NCBI GenBank assembly: GCA_945483375.1
Contig: CALYRQ010000063.1
Location: forward strand, 1-6,005
Direction of reading: 5' to 3'
DNA: 6,005 nt
Origin: an uncultured Elusimicrobia bacterium
GTDB lineage: Bacteria > Elusimicrobiota > Elusimicrobia > Elusimicrobiales > Elusimicrobiaceae
A program made the position numbers and the translations under genes. Below, piece after piece: positions 1 to 5,561 of the stretch. How positions within the stretch are numbered: the first letter of the stretch is position 1; the number at the start of each line of letters is the position of its first letter. The notes under the pieces are model-generated. The model was given only the letters and a program-made list of their open reading frames with translations, did not search any database and had not been told where the DNA came from.

Positions 1-1
1 C

Positions 2-319
2 TGGTGGGAAACGATGGACCAACGCGAACGCGCCAATATCTGGGAAATGATTTCCACCCAAAAAACGGACGGGAACGTGCCTTTTACGGTGGATTCCCAG
101 CGCGCTATTTTGCGCCGCGTGTTGGATTCCAACTCCGCCATTACGCTGTTTTCCTGGCAGGACGTTATCGGCACGCTGGACCGCGTCAATACGCCCGGTA
201 CGGTATGCGGGGACAACTGGACCTACCGCAGTGCTTATACGCCCGCCCGGGCCGCCGAAGTTTATGCGCCGCAGTTGGCCATGTACCGCGAACTTTTAAA
301 GGAGACGGGCCGCGCCTGA
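2..319 (+). CDS. malQ: 4-alpha-glucanotransferase (MalQ/amylomaltase type), C-terminal fragment
   Basis: Only the last 105 residues and the TGA stop are visible; the gene begins left of the window. The family (GH77) moves alpha-1,4-glucan segments between maltooligosaccharides in the cytoplasm, in maltose or glycogen metabolism. The fragment reads in frame from base 2 (WWETMDQRERANIW...). It contains the family's C-terminal signature: an LFSWQDVIGT stretch, corresponding to the family's LxxxQDxLG, then DRVNTPGTV and, a few residues on, DNWTYR. These match the RxNxPGT...NWxxR segment at the end of amylomaltases. It ends with a short helix, MYRELLKETGRA. The catalytic residues lie upstream and cannot be checked. 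The downstream nucleotidyltransferase starts 11 bases after the stop, which suggests one operon. The family call is fairly sure; the gene symbol is by family only. Confidence 0.85.
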   Translation, partial: WWETMDQRERANIWEMISTQKTDGNVPFTVDSQRAILRRVLDSNSAITLFSWQDVIGTLDRVNTPGTVCGDNWTYRSAYTPARAAEVYAPQLAMYRELLKETGRA

Positions 320-330
320 GTTTTTATATT

Positions 331-1263
331 ATGAGTAATTTTACCGCTATCATTCCCGCCGCCGGCAAAGGCGTCCGTCTTTTGCCTTATACGGAACACA
401 TGCCCAAAACCATGCTCAGCGTGGCGGGTAAACCCATTTTGGGCCATATTTTGGACCAGGTGGAAAGCTGCGGTATCAAAAAAGTAGTGTTTATTGTCGG
501 ATATAAAAAAGAAGCCATCGAAGAATTTGTGCACGAACGCTACGCCCACCTGGACGTAACGTTTGTGGAGCAACCCGAACCCAAAGGCCTGGGCCATGCC
601 ATTTATCTGGCGAAAGACGCCGTGTCCGGCCCGTGCTTTATTTTGTTGGGCGATACGATTGTCGACGGCGACTTGCGTCCGCTCGTCCACGGCGGTAAAA
701 ACGCGGTGGGCATTAAACCGGTGCCGGACCCGCGGCGCTTTGGCATTGTGGAACTGAAAAACGGCAAAATTGTATCGTTTGAAGAAAAACCGGCCTGCCC
801 CAAATCCGATTTGGCGATTATCGGCGCGTATTCGTTTTTAGATTCGGCGCGGCTTTTTTCCGCGCTGGAAGAAGTGGTCCGCTCGGGCAAAACGGTTAAA
901 AACGAAATCCAGCTGACGGACGCGCTTTCCGTACTGCTTGCGCGCGGGGAGGAAATCGTCCCCGTGCTTATGAACGACTGGTTCGACTGCGGTACCGTGG
1001 AAGTGATGATTCAAACCAACCGCCTGTTGCTTTCCCGCCATCACCGCGTACCGGCGGAACTGGAAAAAAACAATAAAATAATTTCTCCCTGCTGGATTGA
1101 GGACGGCGTAAAAGCGGAAAACTGCGTGCTCGGGCCGTATGTGTCCGTGGCGTACGGGGCGGAATTAAAAGACTGCACGCTGGAAGATTGTATCGTCGGG
1201 CCGCATACGCAACTCGACAAAAAAACCGCGGTTCACGCGGTGTTGGATAAGTATAACCATTAA
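331..1263 (+). CDS. sugar-phosphate nucleotidyltransferase (NTP_transferase family) with short beta-helix tail
   Basis: A complete 310-residue enzyme predicted to join a sugar 1-phosphate to a nucleotide, giving an NDP-sugar and pyrophosphate in the cytoplasm. The N-terminal signature runs from residue 9 (PAAGKGVRLLPYT) to PKTMLSVAGKP, ending at 35. The usual GxGTRL is GVRL here. LGDTI at 106-110 supplies the likely metal-binding Asp108. FGIVE (137-141), EEKP (151-154), NEIQLTDAL (191-199) and WFDCGT (217-222) are further family motifs. Residues about 248-300 show hexapeptide-like turns (IEDGVKAENCVLGPYVSVAYG) typical of a short left-handed beta-helix. The architecture resembles RmlA-like and GlmU N-terminal-like enzymes, but substrate and nucleotide cannot be read from sequence. 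ATG 331 is chosen because the Rossmann start follows at once. No Shine-Dalgarno lies upstream (the leader is TTTTTATATT), so translation may depend on coupling to malQ or on an AT-rich leader. Confidence 0.88.
   Translation: MSNFTAIIPAAGKGVRLLPYTEHMPKTMLSVAGKPILGHILDQVESCGIKKVVFIVGYKKEAIEEFVHERYAHLDVTFVEQPEPKGLGHAIYLAKDAVSGPCFILLGDTIVDGDLRPLVHGGKNAVGIKPVPDPRRFGIVELKNGKIVSFEEKPACPKSDLAIIGAYSFLDSARLFSALEEVVRSGKTVKNEIQLTDALSVLLARGEEIVPVLMNDWFDCGTVEVMIQTNRLLLSRHHRVPAELEKNNKIISPCWIEDGVKAENCVLGPYVSVAYGAELKDCTLEDCIVGPHTQLDKKTAVHAVLDKYNH
1219..1241 (-). terminator. intrinsic terminator of the minus-strand gene, inside the nucleotidyltransferase 3' end
   Basis: Read on the minus strand, ACCGCG (1241-1236), a five-base loop, and CGCGGT (1230-1225) form a 6-bp GC-rich stem, followed at once by six more T (1224-1219). 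It lies 28 bases past the stop of the minus-strand gene ending at 1270, a normal distance for its terminator. On the + strand the same bases encode Lys-Lys-Thr-Ala-Val-His-Ala-Val near the C-terminus of the nucleotidyltransferase. The stem is seen directly; termination is inferred. Confidence 0.6.
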
Positions 1264-1269
1264 CAAAAA

Positions 1270-1770
1270 TTATTTTTTTGCGGCCTCCGCGGTTTTGGCT
1301 GCGGGGGCTTTTTTGTCGCTTTCGGATTCGGCGGGTTCGGCCGGTACGGGGAAGAGCTCGTCGGCCAGTTTTTCGGCGTATTGGCGCGCCTGGTTGTATT
1401 CCGCCGCGGCCTGCGTAAGGGAGGCGGCGGGGCGGTTGGCTTCTTTGTTTTTGGCGATTTCAAGTTCCAGCTTGGTTTTTTTGAGTTCAAAATCTTCCAG
1501 CGCCAACCGCAGGCGGATTTGGTTAATCAGGCGGTCTTTTTCTTCGTTTACCACGACGGGGCAAGCGTTTAGCGCGCTGCCGAGCGCGGCCAAATTGCGT
1601 TGTACGCGTTCGCGCGAAGCGTTTTCTATCGCCGGGTTGGACGTGTTTATTTTGGGCGCGGACACCGCCGCCGACAAAGACGCGGCGCGCTCCGGCAGGT
1701 ACATATTTCCCACCATCATGCAGCCCAAAAACAAAAGCCCCATGGAAAAAAGATATAAAATGTAACGCAT
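1270..1770 (-). CDS. small membrane-anchored or lipoprotein-like protein with charged helical body, function unknown
   Basis: A 166-residue protein that I do not recognise. It begins with a short basic end and a hydrophobic stretch (residues 3-22, YILYLFSMGLLFLGCMMVG). Cys17 follows Leu-Gly and could be a lipidation site, but the -3 and -2 residues (Phe, Leu) fit the lipobox poorly, so an uncleaved anchor is equally possible. Residues about 50-140 are rich in Glu, Lys, Arg, Leu and Ala and likely form long helices or a coiled coil (EDFELKKTKLELEIAKNKE at 92-110). The tail (143-166) is low-complexity Pro/Ala/Glu/Lys. Start ATG 1770 is supported by an AAGAGGA ribosome site 10 bases upstream. 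It converges on the nucleotidyltransferase with 6 bases between stops and diverges from the gene at 1878. An envelope role is inferred only from the N-terminus. Confidence 0.72.
   Translation of the reverse strand: MRYILYLFSMGLLFLGCMMVGNMYLPERAASLSAAVSAPKINTSNPAIENASRERVQRNLAALGSALNACPVVVNEEKDRLINQIRLRLALEDFELKKTKLELEIAKNKEANRPAASLTQAAAEYNQARQYAEKLADELFPVPAEPAESESDKKAPAAKTAEAAKK
1283..1314 (+). terminator. intrinsic terminator of the malQ-nucleotidyltransferase unit, inside the convergent gene
   Basis: GCCTCCGCGG (1283-1292), the six-base loop TTTTGG, and CTGCGGGGGC (1299-1308) form a 10-bp stem with two G-U pairs, followed by six T (1309-1314). It begins 20 bases after the nucleotidyltransferase stop. 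The minus-strand reading of the same bases encodes most of the Lys/Ala-rich tail (KKAPAAKTAEA) of the convergent gene. Structure is seen directly; activity is inferred. Confidence 0.68.
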
Positions 1771-1780
1771 GATATAAAAA

Positions 1781-1787
1781 TCCTCTT
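1781..1787 (-). promoter_or_regulatory. Shine-Dalgarno for the gene starting at 1770
   Basis: On the minus strand AAGAGGA stands 10 bases before the ATG whose last base is 1768. It decides the start of the small anchored protein; no other good start-site pair is nearby. Confidence 0.6.
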
Positions 1788-1831
1788 GTTATATTTTATC
1801 AAAAAGGGGCGGAAATAAAAGGCGGATTTAC

Positions 1832-1837
1832 TATAAT
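1832..1837 (+). promoter_or_regulatory. candidate -10 box for the gene at 1878
   Basis: A perfect TATAAT sits in the AT-rich divergent spacer, which would place transcription start near 1844 and give a leader of about 34 bases including the ribosome site. At the expected -35 distance (about 1809-1814) there is only GCGGAA, which does not resemble TTGACA, so the call rests on the -10 alone. Confidence 0.4.
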
Positions 1838-1864
1838 GAAATAAAAGAGATTTAATTTTGTTCC

Positions 1865-1869
1865 AGGAG
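1865..1869 (+). promoter_or_regulatory. Shine-Dalgarno for the gene at 1878
   Basis: AGGAG lies 8 bases before ATG 1878, an ideal spacing. It fixes this start over the internal Met codons at residues 21 and 32. Confidence 0.7.
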
Positions 1870-1877
1870 TTACGTTT

Positions 1878-2390
1878 ATGGCGAAAATCAAGTATGGGAA
1901 ACAAGGACATTTGGAGCTGGAGCTATCTCCGCTAACCATGTGGTCCAACCCCGGCAGTGAGGGGGAATTTATGGAATACCAAATCGCGCTGTACTGCGAG
2001 GGGGAACCCGTTTTTAACCCCGCGCTGTCGGACCGGCTGGTAGCGGTGAAAGACGAAGAAAGCATTTACCTTTCCGATTTTATCGCCGAAACATTGGCAG
2101 AACGCAAAGAAAACAACTGGATTATGCTGGAACCCAAAGCGTCTTTTTACATGCACCCGCTGGAAGCCGCCGGTTGTTGTTCTTCTTACAACCGCCCGGA
2201 TAATTTCAGAATGCAGATTACGCTTGAGCAAAATATTTTAGCCGGGGAAGATAAGGTGTTTGGGCCGTATTCCAATACGGGGTTAAATATTAATTTCGAA
2301 GCCCCCGCCAAGGACTGGGCTCAGTTCGCGGCCGACATCCGCGCCGAAGAGGAAGACTTCGACGAAGAAGACCCCGCTGACGAAAATTAA
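1878..2390 (+). CDS. uncharacterised acidic 170-residue protein
   Basis: I do not recognise this protein. No signal peptide or membrane segment is seen, so it is probably cytoplasmic. The body looks like a mixed alpha/beta domain: strands such as HLELELS (11-17) and MEYQIALYCEGEPVF (32-46), a middle helix (SDFIAETLAERKENN, 66-80), an aromatic stretch WIMLEPKASFYMHP (81-94) with Cys100-Cys101, and a late strand (MQITLEQNIL, 112-121). The C-terminus (156-170) is almost entirely Glu and Asp. General shape and size recall small single-domain proteins such as WapI-type immunity proteins, but this is a resemblance only and no toxin partner is visible. ATG 1878 has a strong ribosome site and a nearby TATAAT. 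It is transcribed divergently from the anchored protein, apparently as a single gene, and codon use resembles its intact neighbours. Confidence 0.75.
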   Translation: MAKIKYGKQGHLELELSPLTMWSNPGSEGEFMEYQIALYCEGEPVFNPALSDRLVAVKDEESIYLSDFIAETLAERKENNWIMLEPKASFYMHPLEAAGCCSSYNRPDNFRMQITLEQNILAGEDKVFGPYSNTGLNINFEAPAKDWAQFAADIRAEEEDFDEEDPADEN

Positions 2391-2411
2391 CCGTTTCGTT
2401 TACGCCGCGCG

Positions 2412-2440
2412 CCCCGCTTTTTGTCCGGCGGGGATATTTA
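2412..2440 (+). terminator. weak candidate terminator after the acidic-protein gene
   Basis: CCCCGC (2412-2417) can pair with GCGGGG (2428-2433) across a 10-base loop, 22 bases past the stop codon. What follows is ATATTTATTT rather than an unbroken T run, so intrinsic termination is possible but not strong. Confidence 0.35.
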
Positions 2441-2445
2441 TTTGG

Positions 2446-2748
2446 CTATAATTCTATACCGTTTGATTTCATTTTTTTCGCAATTTCAAACAATTGGTCA
2501 ATTTTGTCCGTATAATACTGCACTATTTCGTCCGCCTGATCAAACAAAGACATGATGGTATCTCTTTCCCAAAACGGGTAATCATATAGGCCATTTATTA
2601 ACGGCCACCAAGGAGTCTGCATTTCATGTTCAATGTTAGTGGCCACAAAAGTTGAAATTTTTTTGTTTTCTTCCTTGGCGTTTGTTTCTTTTTCTTTAAA
2701 GCCGAAACCATAAATGCCGACAGCTGTCTGTCGTGCACTTCTTTTTTG
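2446..2748 (-). pseudogene. remnant of an unidentified gene, C-terminal part only
   Basis: The minus strand is open for 100 codons up to a TAG at 2446, with a protein-like composition: a Lys/Glu-rich section, then TPWWPLINGLYDYPFWERD and an amphipathic helical tail (DQADEIVQYYTDKIDQLFEI). It has no convincing start. The only candidate, GTG at 2646-2644, has no ribosome site, and the coding character continues upstream of it. The frame closes at a TAG (2751-2749). Next to that stop is a run of six A on this strand (2747-2742). Deleting one A would join the frame to an ATG at 2764-2762, giving MLHPLAKRSARQ..., so a single indel in a homopolymer could have broken it. Otherwise it was cut at a rearrangement near 2750. 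If GTG is used, it would be a 66-residue hypothetical protein. I do not recognise the family. Confidence 0.45.
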
Positions 2749-2754
2749 CTAAGG

Positions 2755-3269
2755 GATGGAGCATTTTATGACGGTCGGCGGATGCTGGCTTGGTCAACTT
2801 GTGGATTCTGTTTTTTGTTCTTGGGTATGTTTGTCGCGGCCGCATTTCCGTGGTTTGCGCTGACAAAGTTAAAATGGTTCCACAAATTGGCGCTATTGGC
2901 GGGAATGGGTCTTTTTAAAATTATTTTCAGGTGCTGTGTATTTTGGGGCTGATGCGTACGGGGCTGGCGTTGCCGTTGGGGGATGCCATTTACACCTGTG
3001 CTCTGCAAGGTACGATGCCGCGTTATTTGGCCCGAATCGGCTCTCAACCGCAGCCAGCCATTTAGCAGGTTTCCCGGCCGTTTATTCAAATGTAGGCGTT
3101 GGCCGCCACCTTGCGGGAACTGCTGGGGTGGAATATTGTATTTGGTGTTTTTGTACTGGTGCTGATATTGATTTCACACTTTAGAAAGGGCGCCTATAAA
3201 GTGATTCCTTCATTGAAGGCGATGTACCGGGTCGCACAAAAAAATGCTCGTGCGGAAATTAACCGATGA
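2755..3269 (+). pseudogene. decayed C-terminal part of an MFS-type (DHA2-like) efflux transporter
   Basis: No single frame spans this stretch, but membrane-protein sequence continues across frames. Frame 1 gives LFLGMFVAAAFPWFALTKLK and then FHKLALLAGMGLFKIIF to about 2925. Frame 3 then gives QVLCILGLMRTGLALPLGDA from about 2928 and runs to the TGA at 3267-3269. Within this frame there are two TAG codons (3063-3065 and 3093-3095); between and after them it reads QVSRPFIQM and ALAATLRELLGW, followed by a final membrane helix (IVFGVFVLVLILISHF) and a basic tail. The layout, with late membrane helices, an amphipathic linker, a last helix and a short basic end, resembles drug-efflux MFS proteins that work with HlyD-like adaptors. 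The 5' end is missing or scrambled before about 2790. The transporter nature is fairly secure; the DHA2 assignment is from memory of the family and tentative. Confidence 0.6.
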
Positions 3270-3278
3270 GCCAACTTA

Positions 3279-3308
3279 TAAAAAATCCCGCGTTCACAGG
3301 ATTTTTTA
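3279..3308. terminator. two-way intrinsic terminator between the MFS remnant and the ABC exporter operon
   Basis: TAAAAAATCC (3279-3288) and GGATTTTTTA (3299-3308) are perfect inverted repeats around a 10-base loop. Both strands thus show a hairpin whose 3' arm ends in six T. It lies 9 bases after the stop of the decayed transporter and 25 bases past the stop of the last exporter permease, so it can serve both. The GC part of the stem is small (2 bp), which lowers certainty. Confidence 0.6.
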
Positions 3309-3333
3309 GGTCTTAACAAACTGGTGTCCTCAA

Positions 3334-4449
3334 CTAATTTAGTTTTGCCTTAAAGTTTTTATAGGCGGAAAAAGCCAACACCAATGCCATGCCGGACAAA
3401 ATAGCAAAATACAGCCAAAACAACGGGTAATCCCCTCCCTTTAGGATAATGTTGCGGAAGTTCAAACACGCATACATAAGCGGATTAAGATAGCAAATCC
3501 ACCGAAAAGCCGCCGGGATGTTGGCTACGGGAAAAAATACGCCGGAAAGCAAAATCCCCGGCAGCAAAAATAATACGCCGCCCATCATCGCCTGCTGTTG
3601 CGTTTTGGCAATTGTGCTGAGTAGCGTGGCTAAAGACAGGGCGCAGGCGGCCAGCGCCGTGCCGTTTAAAGCAAGCTGCCATACCGTTCCCCGGTAGGCG
3701 ATTTTAAAACCGAAAATCCCCACGCAAAGCATCAGCGTCACAATTCCCATACCCAAAATAAAGTACGGAATCGTTTTGCCCAGCAAGATGTCGGCGGTCG
3801 TTGCCGGGGAGGATATCAGTTTTTCCATGGTGCCCGTTTCTTTTTCTTTTGTGATGGCCATACTGCATACAATCATCAGTACAATAAAACCTGCCATTAC
3901 CAGTAGGGCAGGGACCATAAAATCAGTAGTGTTAAGCTGCGGATTAAACAAAATGCGCGTATCTATCGCAAGGAGAGAGGGACCGTTTATATTATACCCG
4001 CGCCCGGCGGCGACCCGGGCCACAATTTGGCTTACATACTGGTTTACCTGCTGGGCACGTTGGGCGTTGGTGGCGTTGATAAGCAGTTGCACGGGTTTAT
4101 TTCGGCGTTCAAGCGCGTATTCAAAACCTTCCGGCGGCGCGGCCAACACCGCTTCCGCTCGGCGGGTATTGAGCAAATTGACCGGGTTCTCAACGTTTGC
4201 GCCGTCTGGGATTTGGTCCGTCACAAACCAGCCCGAGGCCACGGCGCGCGTTTGAATTTCTCGTGAAATTGCCGACGGTTTGCCTACAACCGCCAGACGG
4301 ATATTTTTTACTTCGCTTGTCAGCGCAAGCCCGAACATGATGAGCTGTACGACGGGAATAAAAAACAATACCATAATCATCTTCGGGTCGCAGAAGATTT
4401 GGATAAATTCTTTTCTAATAAGTCCCGTAATAATGCGTGCGTGAATCAT
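3334..4449 (-). CDS. ABC-2 type exporter permease, YbhR-like
   Basis: A 371-residue inner-membrane subunit of an ABC exporter, last gene of the visible operon. It has the ABC-2 layout: a membrane helix at about 24-44 (MIMVLFFIPVVQLIMFG), a large external domain (about 45-175), then five helices near 177-198, 227-249, 257-279, 286-308 and 341-363. Family signatures are RILFNPQLNTTDFMVPAL (165-182) before the second helix, the cytoplasmic coupling loop KEKETGTMEKLISSPA (201-216) followed by LGKTIPYF, and FFPVANIP (305-312). The length is usual for YbhR/YbhS proteins. The ATG overlaps the stop of the upstream permease by 4 bases, with only a weak GGA upstream, so translation is probably coupled. 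Relatives form a heterodimeric permease exporting drugs or other small hydrophobic molecules; the substrate here is unknown. Confidence 0.9.
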   Translation of the reverse strand: MIHARIITGLIRKEFIQIFCDPKMIMVLFFIPVVQLIMFGLALTSEVKNIRLAVVGKPSAISREIQTRAVASGWFVTDQIPDGANVENPVNLLNTRRAEAVLAAPPEGFEYALERRNKPVQLLINATNAQRAQQVNQYVSQIVARVAAGRGYNINGPSLLAIDTRILFNPQLNTTDFMVPALLVMAGFIVLMIVCSMAITKEKETGTMEKLISSPATTADILLGKTIPYFILGMGIVTLMLCVGIFGFKIAYRGTVWQLALNGTALAACALSLATLLSTIAKTQQQAMMGGVLFLLPGILLSGVFFPVANIPAAFRWICYLNPLMYACLNFRNIILKGGDYPLFWLYFAILSGMALVLAFSAYKNFKAKLN

Positions 4450-5561
4450 GGTTCCACATCCGTTTTAAAATTTTTGACCGCCAAACCGACCATAACAACC
4501 ATAAAAATAAATAACGCCGCCAGCGGGCCGATTAAATCGTTGAGTCCCGCTTCCGTTAAGAACAAACTCCGGCTGAGGGACAAGAACCACCGCTGCGGGA
4601 ACAGACCCGTAAAACAGCGGAAAAAGAGCGGCATGTTTTCTATCGGGAAAATAAAACCCGAAAACATGAAAGACGGCAGCAGCCCGATGGCAAACCCAAA
4701 CTGGATGGCCGCCTGCTGTTGGCGCGTAAGGACGGAAATAAGAAGCCCCAACGCCAGCGCGCCGATAATATAAAACGTGCAGGCGAGCAAATATAAGGGG
4801 AAACTTCCCGCACACGGCATATGAAAAACAATCAGCGCAAGCGCAAACACCAAAAGTGCGTCAAAAAAAGAAAGCGCAAAATAAGGCAGTAATTTCCCCA
4901 GCACGATTTCAAAAGGGCGCGCCGGGGTGGAAAGCAGGAGCTCCATGGAGCCGTTTTCCCATTCGCGCGCGACGGTGAGTGCGGTTAAAATAATGGCCAA
5001 AAAACCGATAATCACCGTGCTCAACGCCGGAACGATAAACCAGCGGCTGTTGAGTTCCGGGTTAAACAAATAGCGCGTGCGTATGACGTCGTGCGCGTTT
5101 TCGTCTGGATTGACGAGCGCGCGCTGAGCGGCCGCTGAAATACCTTGCATGTACATATTCATTAAGGATGCCAGCGCATTGTCCGAACCGTCCACCAATA
5201 ACTGGGCGCGCGCAACTTCACCGCGGGTGAGCGTGTCGTGGAAACCAGGCGGGATAATGAGTAACCCTTTCATGCTGTTTTTTTGCAGGGTTTTTTCGGT
5301 TTCCGCCGGGGAGTGAACGGTTGTCGCGTCAAAATATCCGGCGGCCGCGGCTTGCATGAGCAGCTCGCGCGAGGAGCGGCTCTGGTCGTTGTCGCGCACC
5401 AAGAGGGGAATGTTGTGATAATCCAGATTAATCACAAAACCGAAAAACGCCACAAATAGCATGGGCAAAAGCAGCGCGACGGCCAGCGTGAACGGGTCGC
5501 GCCGGATGTGTTTGGCCTCTTTCCCGGCGATGGAAAAAATATGGCGGAAACTTGTTTTCAT
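4446..5561 (-). CDS. ABC-2 type exporter permease, YbhS-like
   Basis: The second permease, also 371 residues and recognisably a paralogue of its neighbour. The first membrane helix is at about 25-45 (LAVALLLPMLFVAFFGFVI), then an external domain to about 173, and helices near 175-197, 225-247, 255-278, 285-307 and 343-363. Signatures are RYLFNPELNSRWFIVPAL (163-180), the coupling-loop segment REWENGSMELLLSTPARP (199-216) followed by LGKLLPYF, and FIFPIENMP (303-311), all typical of the YbhS subgroup. The start ATG overlaps the ATPase stop by 4 bases (ATGA), with a purine-rich GGGGGA just ahead. It should pair with the downstream permease and the upstream ATPase as one exporter. It ends in a short cytoplasmic tail, NFKTDVEP. 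Nothing looks damaged. Confidence 0.9.
   Translation of the reverse strand: MKTSFRHIFSIAGKEAKHIRRDPFTLAVALLLPMLFVAFFGFVINLDYHNIPLLVRDNDQSRSSRELLMQAAAAGYFDATTVHSPAETEKTLQKNSMKGLLIIPPGFHDTLTRGEVARAQLLVDGSDNALASLMNMYMQGISAAAQRALVNPDENAHDVIRTRYLFNPELNSRWFIVPALSTVIIGFLAIILTALTVAREWENGSMELLLSTPARPFEIVLGKLLPYFALSFFDALLVFALALIVFHMPCAGSFPLYLLACTFYIIGALALGLLISVLTRQQQAAIQFGFAIGLLPSFMFSGFIFPIENMPLFFRCFTGLFPQRWFLSLSRSLFLTEAGLNDLIGPLAALFIFMVVMVGLAVKNFKTDVEP

Noticed and set aside
4..330. In-frame upstream extension of the nucleotidyltransferase to base 4
   Set aside because: It overlaps the malQ frame over its whole length, has an Arg-rich shadow composition, and the family N-terminus begins right after ATG 331.
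1295..1765. 156-codon + strand frame opposite the small anchored-protein gene
   Set aside because: It is Ser-rich shadow sequence. The minus strand has a ribosome site, a signal-like N-terminus and a sensible helical body.
1788..1835. Minus-strand promoter boxes (TATAAC at 1788-1793, TAAAAT at 1793-1798, TATAGT at 1830-1835)
   Set aside because: The first would start transcription inside the ribosome site. None has a -35 match at the right distance, and the region is AT-rich enough for chance hits.
2766..3089. 107-codon minus-strand frame opposite the MFS remnant
   Set aside because: Its composition (Arg, Gln, Asn, Pro-rich) is what the antisense of a membrane protein gives; there is no ribosome site or recognisable domain.
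3060..3095. Genome-wide recoding of TAG to Gln
   Set aside because: TAG appears to be the real stop of the permease at 3334, whose family-typical length ends there, and the same pseudogene also carries a frameshift. Ordinary decay explains it.
3776..4255. 159-codon + strand frame opposite the YbhR-like permease
   Set aside because: It is antisense to a clearly recognised ABC-2 permease with intact motifs; no start signal.
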